43,716 bases of DNA. It comes from Chara braunii (taxonomy: Eukaryota; Streptophyta; Charophyceae; Charales; Characeae). The stretch is from the NCBI GenBank assembly GCA_003427395.1, contig BFEA01000451.1, positions 1,023,704-1,067,419 on the forward strand, read 5' to 3'. Under the pieces are notes generated by a model. It did not search any database. It was not told the DNA's origin and was given only the letters and a program-made list of their open reading frames with translations. A program made the position numbers and the translations under genes. Positions 21,979-32,497 of this stretch are shown in pieces (the first letter of the stretch is position 1; each line of letters begins with the position of its first letter).

Positions 21979-23027
21979 AATCAAGCAAGGGAAATAATCA
22001 ATAAATGTGATGACAGTCCCAGATTACACCACCTCATCGAAAGGCAGGAAGCCACATCGTGCTCAGAGAGCAGCATTGCACCAATATGACATCAATGAAG
22101 AATCCCAATACTGAAAACCAATGTCAAAGAGGGCTTGCTTTCACCACCACCGACATATGTGTCCAAGCCCTTCTCCCTACCTACTCCTAAACAACTACTT
22201 TCTGCCTACTAATTGGCAATGCAATAGTTGATGTTAGCAGCCCACGAAGTACTTAAAGATGTCGCCTATGCAGACCATCGTCACTACAGGGTAAGTGTCC
22301 CTACGTCATCATCATCCCCCTTTCGCCATCATCATGATCTCCTTCGTCATCATTCTCATCATCATCCCCTCCTCCTTTCTCCTCTCTCTCTCCTTCCTTT
22401 CTCCTCCTTCGATTCTCTCTCCGATCTTTCTCTTTCTTCTCACCTTCGATCTTTCTCTCCTCCATCTCTCTTCACTCTCTCTATCCGTCTGTTACATGCC
22501 CAGATGGTCGATGTTCATATAAACCAAGGATCCGCAACGTGACGAACAAGTCTGAATGGAGAGTGCAGCGCCAATGAAACCTCAATCAAGCAGTGTACAT
22601 CCGGATGCATACAACATAGTGTTCCATAGCGCAGTGGAAGACTTAGATACAAGTCCTGACCTGACCGGGACTGACCTCCTTCACGTAGTACAAGATAGTG
22701 CAGCGGAATTCTAGAATACTAGTGACTAACCCAATCAATGTTACAATGCAGTCCAAACATACATCATTCTCACCACGCGTCGTGAAGGGAACCTGGTGCC
22801 ATTCACAAGCAGAGGTGCCAGGTCCATTTCGTGCACAGACGAAGAGGAGGGGATCAGATGGAGAAGAGGAGGGGAGAGACGGGAAAGTCATCAATGCCAA
22901 GTCCCGTTGCAAGTCCCAAATAATCATCGTCCCATGTCTGAATCCCAATGTCGAGTCTGGATCTAATGTTGTCAAGTCTCGAGTCACAACTCTCTCCCTT
23001 TCTCTTTTTTTTTCTTTTTTTTTGGTT

Positions 23028-23033
<6 letters not shown>

Positions 23034-23078
<45 letters not shown>

Positions 23079-23080
23079 TT
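23034..23080. repeat. (CT)n microsatellite
   Basis: CT dinucleotide run preceded by T-rich sequence. Confidence 0.95.
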
Positions 23081-23140
23081 CTCTCGACTTCGTACTGTTA
23101 CGTTCCTATTCAAACGTGGATAACTTATCAAAAAAAAAAA

Positions 23141-23168
23141 ATAATAATAATAATATATAATAATAATA

Positions 23169-23199
<31 letters not shown>

Positions 23200-23205
23200 T
23201 ATAAT

Positions 23206-23252
<47 letters not shown>
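23141..23252. repeat. (TAA)n microsatellite with TATA interruptions
   Basis: TAA repeat with several ATATAA interruptions. The long minus-strand frame of Tyr/Ile runs here is an artefact. Confidence 0.95.
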
Positions 23253-23673
23253 GCATGTGAGACTAGATAGTTGCGACCTCGAACCAACAGCAGAAGTGCA
23301 TCACGAGATTCACCAAATAAGAACACACCAGGTGTTCATAATTGACGACGCTGAAATTAATCCCTTCATCATCAGCGAAGAACCAGAGTTGATATCCTAT
23401 CTGGCGCCCGGCGCCCAGACTACATGTGGCAGATCCTATCTAGCCTACACTACGAAGTTAACAGCATCCCCGAAGTACGAGCAGATCTCGGCCAAAACCC
23501 ATCGCCTCGTGCTCCAGGTACGTATCACTCACAACCTCGATCCCCCACTCTCAGATGTCACATGCATGAACGGACCAAGTTGTAAAAATAAGAATAATAT
23601 CAATATCAAACAATATTAATATAGTAGTATTAGCAGCCCCATACTTTCTCTGTCTGTAAAATTCATGTGATCG

Positions 23674-23720
23674 ATATAATAATAATAATAATAGTCATAA
23701 ATAATAATAATAATAACAAC

Positions 23721-23750
<30 letters not shown>
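23674..23750. repeat. (TAA)n microsatellite
   Basis: Interrupted TAA/CAA run. Confidence 0.95.
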
Positions 23751-23751
<1 letters not shown>

Positions 23752-24489
23752 TATTCAAAATGAATGTATACAAGCTATCGTTTGGGTTTGGGTGTGTTCT
23801 ACTCCGAGGAGCTAGTCGCCCGGCTGCTGCGATTGCGAACAATCGAATGATCACGGTAAGCTTTCACTCCTTCCACCTTTCTTTCTCCGACATTCTCTCT
23901 CTTTCCCCCTCCCTCTTATACACACACATCGAGCTCAAATGGCAGTGTGCGATCACACGCACGCACACATATGCTTACACGCGGTGGTGTATTCTTCCAC
24001 GTTCTAGTGGACGATTCATCCACGACTCATTTTACTGATGAAAGAGCGGGAGGTTATTGCAATAAGAACCTCGCCTGTTTCCTTTTCCCCGTTGTTGTCA
24101 CGATTGTCGTCGTCGATAGCCAGATGCTCCTTGTTTCGTAGGTAAGTGCTTGAGTACTTTCTCTCCTTCTTCTTCCTTTCTTCTCCTTCTTCTTCTTCTC
24201 CTTCCCCCTCTCCTCCTACTTCGTCTCCTCCTTCTTCCTTCTTCTTTTTCTTTCTTCTTCTTCTTCCCCTTTTCGTTCTCCTTCTTCCTCCTCCCCACGT
24301 GCTATTTCGCCCAACTTCCGCTTGCCATCTCCTGTTTTCACGTGCGCTACTACCGCACGTTCCTTGCTCGTTCGGTAGTTGTTCCCTTGTTCGCGGTCTT
24401 CAACTTCATCTCACTCGCGCGGTTCTGCTTGCTTACTCGCACTATCTCTCCCTGCTTCTGCTTGCTTTTCTTTCTGCTCCTCCCACATT

Positions 24490-24491
<2 letters not shown>

Positions 24492-24552
<61 letters not shown>
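24492..24552. repeat. (CT)n microsatellite
   Basis: About 30 CT units. Confidence 0.95.
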
Positions 24553-24556
<4 letters not shown>

Positions 24557-24578
24557 GAATCATGAACGTCTCACATGC

Positions 24579-24767
24579 ACACACTCCATCGATAGGACAA
24601 GCAAAAACGGAATGAATCTTCCGCTAAAATGGAAAAATATACACTGCCACTTTTTCATTTGCTCGTTTTATCGATCCGAGTAGCGCGTGGCGAGTCGCAC
24701 CCCGGAGACTTAGCTGTTGGCCAAGGCTAGCGACTTATCGTCTCTTTCTCCCTCTCTCCCTCTCTCC

Positions 24768-24798
<31 letters not shown>

Positions 24799-24912
24799 GC
24801 ACACACTCCATCGATAGGATGAGCAAAAACGGAATGAATCTTCCGCTGAAACGTGGAAATATACACGGCCACTTTTTGAATTGCTCGTTCTATCGATTCG
24901 AGTAGCGTGTGG
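24579..24912 (+). repeat. Two direct copies of a 112-bp module
   Basis: 24579-24690 and 24801-24912 share ACACTCCATCGATAGGA, AAAAACGGAATGAATC, TTCCGCT, CCACTTTTT and GAGTAGCG at a constant offset of 222, with scattered substitutions. A CT/CA microsatellite lies between them. Confidence 0.85.
24741..24806. repeat. CT then (CA)n microsatellite
   Basis: CTCTCCCT repeats pass into an ACAC run. Confidence 0.9.
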
Positions 24913-25954
24913 CGATGCTCGGGTTGGGAATTATCCTCCCCCTCTCTCTCTCTCTTACACACACACGTACATACGTTCATGTACGCATGCATGGCTACGC
25001 ACGCAAGCTGGCATAAGTAGTGTATTACTCCCGAGACGTAGCATTAGATTCAGTCGTTCTTGTTTGTCCTACCGATCGAAGCTCCGAGGAGTCCATCGTA
25101 GCACATTCACGCACGTACACGCAACAAACGTGGTAGTGTATAGGCAGTGTATATTTCGATGTCCTAGCGGTAGATTCATCACACACTAGGATATGCATAC
25201 ACGCCAAGATACAACAGTGAAAATTCGTTCGTTTTCTGAGGAGGTAGCTGGAGGGCAGTGGAGGGGCCGGAGGCTTACCTCTCTCCTTCTTCTCTCCAAG
25301 TTCGATTGGCTTTACGCTGATGCGCCCTCGCCTCGTAGGTAGATGCTCGATATTCTCCTTCTTATCTTCCTCCTTCTCCTCCTCCTTTTTCCTCTACTCT
25401 CTTCCATTCGTTCTTTTCTTTCTTTGCGCCTTCTCTCTTCCCTGATTGGCTTGATACTGCGCACTTCTCTGCCTCGCCGCTAAGACTAGGTACGTTGGAA
25501 TGAACGCGCGCGCAAACAGGTCGAGAAGCAGGATCGTCCACTCTCTATCTCTTTTCTTTCTCTCCTTCTTCTTTTTCTTCTTCCTCTCCTCCTTTCTTCC
25601 TTTTCCTCTCCTTCTCCGTTTCTCTGCACATTCCTTTTTCGCTCACTCGCATGCACCTTTCACTTGAGCCTTTTCCCGGTACCCTTTCTCTCGCTTTTTC
25701 TTCTCTACGTTGCGCCTCTTGTGCCTTTGCTATGCCGCACCGTACTTCTCGGCGGCCAAGTCCTTCACAACCTCGACCGGATGAGCTATTCGAATGAACC
25801 TATTCTAGTTTCAGCGATGTATTCGTGAAATTGAATCCAAGAAGAAAAACACGGGGTTCAGAAGAAGAAAAATTAGTTAAACAACGAAATCTATCTTAAA
25901 AGAAAAATAAAAGAAAAACAAAAAGAAAACTTACTTTTAACTACCCCGTCGTGA

Positions 25955-26030
25955 CAACTGTCTCAACGGGGTCTAACTGTACTTGGTTCCAATCCTGAAG
26001 TCACGGGTTTGAATCCCGCCCACCTGTGGG
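25955..26030 (+). other. tRNA-like segment (candidate SINE head)
   Basis: ACGGGTTTGAATCCCG forms a five-pair T-arm with a seven-base loop and a near-consensus B box. About 40 bases upstream, TGTCTCAACGG resembles an A box. No acceptor stem closes it, so a functional tRNA is unlikely. CCCGCCC...GGGCGGG makes a further hairpin just downstream. Confidence 0.35.
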
Positions 26031-26071
26031 CGGGCGGAAAAAGGCAGGCCTCGCCCCCCATAGCTAACAAA

Positions 26072-26153
26072 AGGAGCTAGCCCAGAGGCAAGTCGGATTC
26101 GATCCCAAGACACTCTACATATCAGTTAATACCTGTACCTACTGGCTAGCTCC
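26072..26153 (-). other. tRNA-derived segment (candidate SINE head)
   Basis: Minus strand: GGAGCTA at 26153-26147 pairs perfectly with TAGCTCC at 26078-26072, like an acceptor stem. TAGCCAGTAGG (26148-26138) resembles a pol III A box and GGATCGAATCC (26105-26095) a B box, 32 bases apart. Eleven extra bases between T arm and acceptor and a weak T stem argue against a working tRNA. A tRNA-derived SINE or tRNA pseudogene fits better. Confidence 0.5.
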
Positions 26154-26289
26154 ATGTTTGGTTTTACTAGGAGTCAGTCTGCCCTAAGTAGAGTACAGGG
26201 CTTAGTCCATTCAGTTCAGAAGGTCTACGGCCTATCGTAAGGGGAAACCCAGGCCACAGGTGGCAATCGCAGCCTGTTACAGCAGGTTA

Positions 26290-27600
26290 GGCCCCCTTTA
26301 TTTAGTTGCCCCGGCCACATGGTCGGGGCTTTTACTAATTTTTACCTTTATTATATCCTGCGGGGAGTGGTTTCCCGCCCCGCTTTTCCGATATACTTGA
26401 CGTCGGCGGTCTTGAGCTGGTCATACTTCCCCAGTCGTTAACTTGACTGAGGAAAATCGTCGCCGCGTCCCTCGTGATCCTTTCCGTTTTAACTAACCCT
26501 CCGTCCTTAGTGGTCGGAGGTCTTACTTACTAACTATTTTGCAGTCTCCGTGCGTGCTGGAATGACGTGCGCGGTCATTTCATTAACTAACCTCTGTTGT
26601 CTTTGCATGCTCTGCGAGCATTCGAAATTTTTGAACCCCTAACTTTTGTCCGCGTGTGCCGTGTTTTGGCCTTTGCAGTTTCTAACTTTCATGACCATAA
26701 TGGTCGAGGGTTTTACCATAGTTTCTGTTTTTAGCCGTCCCCATTCTAACAGTTGGTGTCGACATTGTGTCGACTGCAAAATCATGAACGGATACCTTGG
26801 TAAGGGTATCAACTCCGACAATCTTCCCAGACCCCATTAAGCGACGTCCCCGTCGCTGGGGAATCTATATGCAAACAAAGGTCTTCTGACGCGACAAGTT
26901 GTCAAAATCCGATTTCCTGGATGAAGTTGTGGTTTGAAGTCTCTCACTATCTCCCTTGGTGCGTCCATACTGCCAGGATTTCAACCTGGGTCTCCCACAT
27001 ACCAACAGTTGCAACACCAAAGAATTATTACTCCATATGACTCAAAGTGGGGTTACTGGATCTGTGCTACAATTACAGAGGTCACCAAGGAAGATGATGA
27101 TAGCCTCTCCCCTCAACTTTAGACTTTATTGCCAGGATCTTGTTGGGTGTCCTCTGAATTAGGGATCATGTCGGAACCCAATCATTTAGACGCGGATCTT
27201 AACCTAAGTCATCTTACCGTCCCACTCGAAGTATAATGCAAGGGGATCGGCGACCTCGGTTTCAACCCACCACAGTCAGTTGATCAGGCCGGATCTGCGG
27301 CCCACCGTGTTGTTATTCTAACGGTGGTACCTGTATAGGTTACGCAATACAGGTTAAAATCCTCCTATCATAATATCTAAACCCGACTCTTGATCCCGCC
27401 AATATCAACCTGAACTGATTCCCTCATTAGGGAGGGTCTCCCCTTAGGTTTCAAGTTCTAGGCCGTAATCGGAAGGCCCGCTCACTAGTTATAATTGGTC
27501 AGCAGCCCACACTGGGAGTTACGTCCCAACGATGTCAATTTTCCACCATAGGCTTGGTGACTCTTTGTCCCTCAGACTGACCACCTGAAGTGGATGATCA
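26290..27600. other. Hairpin-rich noncoding region
   Basis: Successive short inverted repeats: CCCCGGCCACATGGTCGGGG (26310), GCGGGG...CCCCGC (26360-26384), ACCTGTA...TACAGGT (27330-27355). Several are followed by TTACTAAY-like words. A T-arm-like CCAGGTTGAAATCCTGG lies on the minus strand near 26974-26990. No gene seen. Confidence 0.45.
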
Positions 27601-28535
27601 ATGATCTTTTCAAATATATAAAAAAAATCAATTTGTCCAAAAAAAAATTCCCCCTCGTCAGCCATCTTTCAAATGGGCGATCGATCCCATTATTCAAAAG
27701 AAAATAATGTCATTGATAAGAATGATGTAAACATGATTATATCCGTTTCTAAACGAGGGGCACCGTCAGAGCCACTTAGGGGTCGTGTTTCCCAGACCTC
27801 GATCACAGGCTGGATAGACACACGTCTCGGGGATCTTTTAACCAAGAGGAAAGCCAACCATAATATCCATAAAAAGTATAAAAAATATTTGTTTGACTCC
27901 TTGTCTTGTCAGAAGGCAAAAGAAACATTCATTCCATTCATAACATATATCTCCCTGACTCGCAGGGATTTTCGGATGCATCAAAATAAAATTATTCACT
28001 TTCTCACATTCCCTTTTTAGGGTCTTTTTTCGGAAATAGCTACATAAGACAAAACATGAAGAGATTGACATTTACAACAAGACATTCTTAAGATGTATAA
28101 ATCAATACATATATATCAATCATCATTTCTTGAGCACTTAGGTGCTTTTCTGAGCATCCTAGTTCAAGATTTTTAATGACACAGTTTGTATGTAAATTCA
28201 ACATGCATGACCAGATAATGGACAAAACGCAAGTATGAAAGTGAAAATGTAATTCCGGTGGTATATCCCATAGACCAATAAAGAAAAACTCATATGTATA
28301 AATTACAGAACCATCGGTTTCACTTTTTAAAATACAGAATGTCGATCCAACAAGTCTTCTCCTAATGTTAATAGTCAAAAAACAAACAGAGTATCCAACA
28401 TATATCTACACACCTTACCTAGAATTTATTTGAGTAAGTAGCCGACTCACTTTAACCCTTTCTCTTACTATTATACAATGTCAAAAAAAAAAAAAAGATC
28501 TCAACCTCAAAGACTGGTAATGTTTTACTCTAAAT

Positions 28536-30586
28536 TCATAAAGTAAGCCTCAACTGCTCGTACAACTGTACTCTGAATCCCTTCTTACCCTTTTTGATCA
28601 GGTTACCTTCTCTATCAATAAGTCTGTCACTCCCATCAAGACTGACCAAACCTTTGTCCCTGTCTTCCTGGAAACCAGGACATTCTTCCTTTCTGTGGGC
28701 ACCTTTCATGCAATACCAACATAATCGTTTTTTTTTCTCCCCTTGTCCTTTTTGTTGCCCACTGAGGGTCAAGAGAAGCTTCCCCAATTTCTCCATCTCC
28801 CCCTCCTGAAGCCAGTACCTCCATATATGATCTTTTTTGTCCTTTTCCATCATTTAACTTGGACAGAGTAAGAGTTATGTCCCCTTCCTGCACTTCCTTT
28901 TCATCTTTCAATCCTTCTTCCCTTCCTGTCAATTCCCTTCTTTTCCTTCAAGTCCCTGGATGTTTTCTATCTCTTTCTTTGCTTGGATACTCACCTTGGA
29001 GTCTTTCATGGCTTCTTCCATCTTCTTCCACCTTTTCTCCCACTTTTCACTCTCTTTCTTCCTCTCTTTCCTTTCAGACTCAATCGTCTTATTTTGCTCA
29101 CTAACTTTTACTTTCAGCCCTTCCACTTCCTTTTCCAGCTTCTCCCTTTCTGTTTCCATTTCCCGACTCTTAGTATCATGAACGATTTTTAGGGCTTCCA
29201 CCTTTAACTCCAGCTTCTTCTGCTCAATTTTTCCCTTCTCCACTTCGCTCTTCAAATTCTCCACTTCCTTCCCCAACTCAGTCAGTTGTGAATCCCTCTT
29301 TTCTTCTCTCGCCCTTAGCCTCAAAATTTCTTTAAGGATTTCAGAGATTTGGCTGGCTACTCCCTGCGTGAGCAGCTCCTCCTTTTCCTTTACCCTGTTA
29401 TGAAGTTTTTGCATCGAGGATTTCAAATCATTTTCCCTTTCTTCCCTTCTCCTTCCTTCTTCCACTTTCACCAACTTTTCGACCATATCAGCTTCTTCTT
29501 CAAGAACCCATTCACAATCCTCTCTGATCATCTTATTGAGCTTAATTAGTCTGTCCACATTTGAGGCCAGTTTGGAGCTGGCCACAGCCCAGACAAAACT
29601 GTATCTTTCATCCTCACTTTCCAGGGAGCGTTCATGGACGGCTAATTTTCCCTTAAGTGAATCACGACGTGGTTCCTCCACTTCCTGTTCTCGTCCTCCT
29701 TTCTCTACCTTTCTTCCTCAGTTAACCTCCTCGTCCCATGGTCTTTGAGAGGCTCCATGGAGGATGTTGCTTCTGCTCTCACTAATGGTCCTGCCTCCTC
29801 CATCTTTCGCTCTTTCTTCTCCTTTCTCTTTTCTTCTCTTTCCTCTTCTTTTTCTTCGGGAGATTTGTCCCGTCCTTCTTCCTTCCTGGCTATACGTCTT
29901 TCCTTCCCCTGCACCTCAGGCATCTCCATGTTACGGATAATTTTTCCTTCTCCCTGTCGAGGGGGTGTCTCATTCCCATTTTTCCGTTGAGTCCTTTCCA
30001 ATTCTTCTTTCCTTCTTCCAATTCTCACCCCTTGCTCCTGGAACAACTGCCTCTTCTTCTGCCTCTGTATGCTCAGATGATAGGTCTTTCTCATCTCAAC
30101 AAGAAAGTCCCCCCAGGTATCTGACCCTTCTCTGATCTTTCTGACAGTCTCGCATTCCCTGGGTATTACCCTGATCGCGGCCTGCTCCATTTTTTCCTCA
30201 TCATCCCATCTGTTTTTTTCTGCACAGAGACCGATGCTATCCTCGAAATCCTCCAAATTTATTTCGTCGAAAGTGATGTTATCTTCTATTTCATCTCTTC
30301 TCAAATCTGCATACTTGGCCCACATAGCTACTTTGAAGCTCGGCCATCCAAAAACTCTCATGGCCATTTCCTTCATCGCCTTCCTGCATTCTCCCACTCC
30401 AACCACATTTTTCATCATGGTGGGCACATCCCATTCTCTGATGAAAACGTGATTTTCATATTCCCTCAAAAACTGCCTCAGGCTATCCCCTTTCTTGTAA
30501 ACCGGCATTCCCGCAGAGTCTCTTGTTACCATTGGATGCCTCAATCGTTCTTCCTCTCCAGGAATAGACCTGGTATGACCCACCAT
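28536..30586 (-). pseudogene. Second Gag-like ORF, located 3' of integrase
   Basis: Starts at ATG 30586. Residues 1-190 resemble the element's own Gag: a WPSFKVAMWAKY block followed by an ITFDEINLEDF-type segment parallels WDNFKKEMQRKY and LTVDELHNVSRSDF of the first Gag. A highly charged Lys/Glu region and a coiled coil of about 220 residues follow (29681-28929), then a zinc knuckle CX2CX4HX4C, CWYCMKGAHRKEEC (about 28735-28690), and a tail with GLVSLDGSD and IDREGNLI resembling the first Gag's post-knuckle tail. Three frame changes occur: near 29700, near 28930, and at an A9 run near 28730. A one-base slip at that homopolymer would join the knuckle frame. It could encode a nucleocapsid or accessory particle protein. 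It begins only 169 bp after integrase and has no pol of its own below it. Confidence 0.7.
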
Positions 30587-30629
30587 CCCTCCCTTCTACG
30601 ACACGACAACTGCTCCCTTAGGGTCAAAC

Positions 30630-30763
30630 CTGCACACAGAAGAAAAGAGATTTGGAGGGACAGGTAGGACGATGAGTCAGCCGATGGTTAACAATAGAAT
30701 ATTTTGCAAGGAAAAACATTTTTAAAGGACTTCACAAGATAACAACTTTTTGAATCAACTCAC
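30630..30763 (-). promoter_or_regulatory. Candidate intron / splice sites between integrase and second gag
   Basis: Minus strand: donor GAG|GTGAGT at 30763 and acceptor TTTTCTTCTGTGTGCAG ending at 30630, 134 nt apart. Both are near-consensus. Splicing does not extend integrase (a stop follows in either form). The acceptor may therefore serve a spliced mRNA that exposes the second gag AUG 43 nt downstream. Confidence 0.45.
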
Positions 30764-32497
30764 CTCCGGTCTTAGCTTGAATTTCTTCAGCCTGGACCCA
30801 GAGATCCAGTCATTCCTTGGTATCCCATCCATTTCTTCCAGCTCGTAGGCTCCATAATTTCCTCGACGCCTGACCTTGTAGGGTCCCAGCCACCTCTTGT
30901 CCAACTTTCTTGACCATTGTTTTTCCAGAGACGAGTCGTAAAGTAGCACTACGTCTCCAATTTTCAATGACTCTTCTCTTACACGTGGGAGCTTATCCCA
31001 TTTCTCCTTGTCCTTCCCTCGGCTGTCTGCCACTCTGTCTGTCGCTTCTTGGATTCTATCTTCCGTGATGCTCACTTGCCTTTCTCGAATATCCAGTAAT
31101 TCCTCTAGGGATATGTCATTTTCCAGATCTTGCTTTCGCCAAGTCTTTAGAAAGTTCTCCATTGGAAAGGTGGCATGTCTTCCATAATACAAAGTCGTAG
31201 GAGCATATCCTGTGGTTCTCTTGACCGTGATGTTTTCCACAAAAAACACCGTCCGTAGAAACTTAGGCCATAAGTTAGGCTTCCCAGCAGTCCACTTAGC
31301 CAGCAGCAGATTAGTGATGGTGCTATGCCCTCTTTCTACTGGTGCATTCGCTTGAGGGTGTGCCTTGGACGTGTATTTGGAAATGACCCCGAGATCATCC
31401 AAAAGTTTTTTTACCTCCCCGCATGTAAACTCAGATCCTCTGTCCATTGTGAATTCCACCACGAAAAGATATCGGAGGTAATATTCTTTGATACATTCAG
31501 CCAAAACTGCCCCAGTCTTGGTTCGAAAGACTTTCCCATCAACAAACCCCGTAAGGTTATCCCTAGCATCAAAGATATAGTTATATCCCTCAATCCCTTG
31601 CGGCATTGCCAAAAGATCCATGTGAATCACTGCCCCTACATCTTTAATGTACCTTGGATGTAAATGCTCCTTCTTCCTGATTGGTGATCTGATTTGGCAT
31701 GGTACACAAGATTCGCAGTAAGTCCGGATCATCCCATACATTCCTTCCCAGAAGTACAACTCAGATATCTTTTTGACTGTGGCAGCGAAGCCTCTATGAC
31801 CACCTACTGGCCCATCATGGAGAGCTGCTATGACGTCAATCTGACGATTTCTGCCACAAATGACCCTCCCAGGAGGCGCACGCTTATCTCTGATAAAAAT
31901 ATGTTATCCTCGTACTATATAGTGATCTCTCATGCGAAGGGTCTTTTTACTAACCTCTCTTTCTCGCTTGTCCCCTGAGAGAAGAAGTCCCATCTCCAAG
32001 TGGAACCCGTCATACTCCACTTCACGAAAATCTTCCGGGATTTCACCTTGCTCAAACTCTTCTCCCTCCAATTCCTCACTGTACTCGTAGTCATCTCCCA
32101 ATACTATCTCATCTAGCTTTACCACTTCCTCGCCATCCTCTGCCTGGACCTGTAGGAGAGAGTTAACAAGGTAATGTACTCTCCCCATTGTCAGCAAGTG
32201 CTGATCAGCTTGTCTCATTCCAGCCTCAATTGTTACCGGATCGTCTGTCATAGGATAAGTCTCTACCAAGGCTAGTTTTGTCATCCATTCTCCATTCCTT
32301 TCTCCCCATGAGTCCTCCTCAACGAAATATTTCAACACTAACCCTTCGATGGGTTTCCCTCTCCTGGCCTCCTTATCGTTAATACTTAGCTCCCATGAGC
32401 TCACATGGAGCTGCATATCGTCTTCGTCCAAAAATCTATCTATCAGTGGTGCTTCGTCTTTGGACTCTCCAGGCTTTTCCCATTCTATCCTGCTCAA
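30755..32497 (-). pseudogene. Integrase (Ty3/gypsy) with N-terminal linker
   Basis: The linker (32497-31907) is acidic and follows RNase H after a one-base frameshift at about 32496. A TAA at 31906 interrupts the frame. The zinc-binding HHCC region reads through HDGPVGGHRGF and TYCESCVPC (about 31830-31690). The catalytic core keeps the DDE triad: HMDLLAMP (about 31620), TMDRGSEF (about 31440) and PVERGH (about 31335), with exactly 35 residues between the second Asp and the Glu. The C-terminus has WLGPYKVRRRGNYGAYELEE, a GPY/F-type module. The family inserts cDNA into chromosomes in the nucleus. This is the best-preserved domain of the element. Confidence 0.9.

Larger units (their letters stand above)
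23940..25500. repeat. Degenerate direct-repeat zone
   Basis: Related modules recur: GGTGTATTCTTCC...GTTCTAGTGGACGATTCATC near 23982 resembles 25135-25180 and, more weakly, 25018-25058. CGTAGGTAAGTGCTTGAGTA near 24137 resembles CGTAGGTAGATGCTCGATA near 25335. CT-rich tracts separate the modules. This is probably an old, diverged tandem repeat. Confidence 0.5.
19982..28535 (-). other. Long noncoding internal region between second gag and 3' LTR
   Basis: About 8.5 kb without a defensible gene, holding TGTCTGTY-rich DNA (20000-20150, 20700-20990, 21280-21470), (TAA)n and (CT)n microsatellites, SINE-like units, tRNA-like segments and short hairpins. Some of it may be later insertions. 27600-28535 holds only short AT-rich frames, including one of 115 codons (27673-28020, +) without recognisable similarity. 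Confidence 0.5.

Noticed and set aside
22280-22300. Possible host exon ending at CAGGGTAAGT
   Set aside because: A donor-like word alone; the preceding frame has no recognisable protein and similar words recur in the repeat zone.
22643-23326. 227-codon minus-strand frame and its plus-strand shadows
   Set aside because: Composed largely of translated (TAA)n and (CT)n microsatellites (Tyr/Ile and Arg/Glu runs); no domain.
24146-24683. Long plus-strand frames rich in Ser/Leu/Phe
   Set aside because: Translation of CT-rich low-complexity sequence.
26072-26153. Functional tRNA gene
   Set aside because: Weak T stem and 11 extra bases between T arm and acceptor; better viewed as tRNA-derived.
27673-28020. 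115-codon plus-strand ORF
   Set aside because: No domain; lies opposite to the retroelement and in its noncoding region. Kept only as a note.
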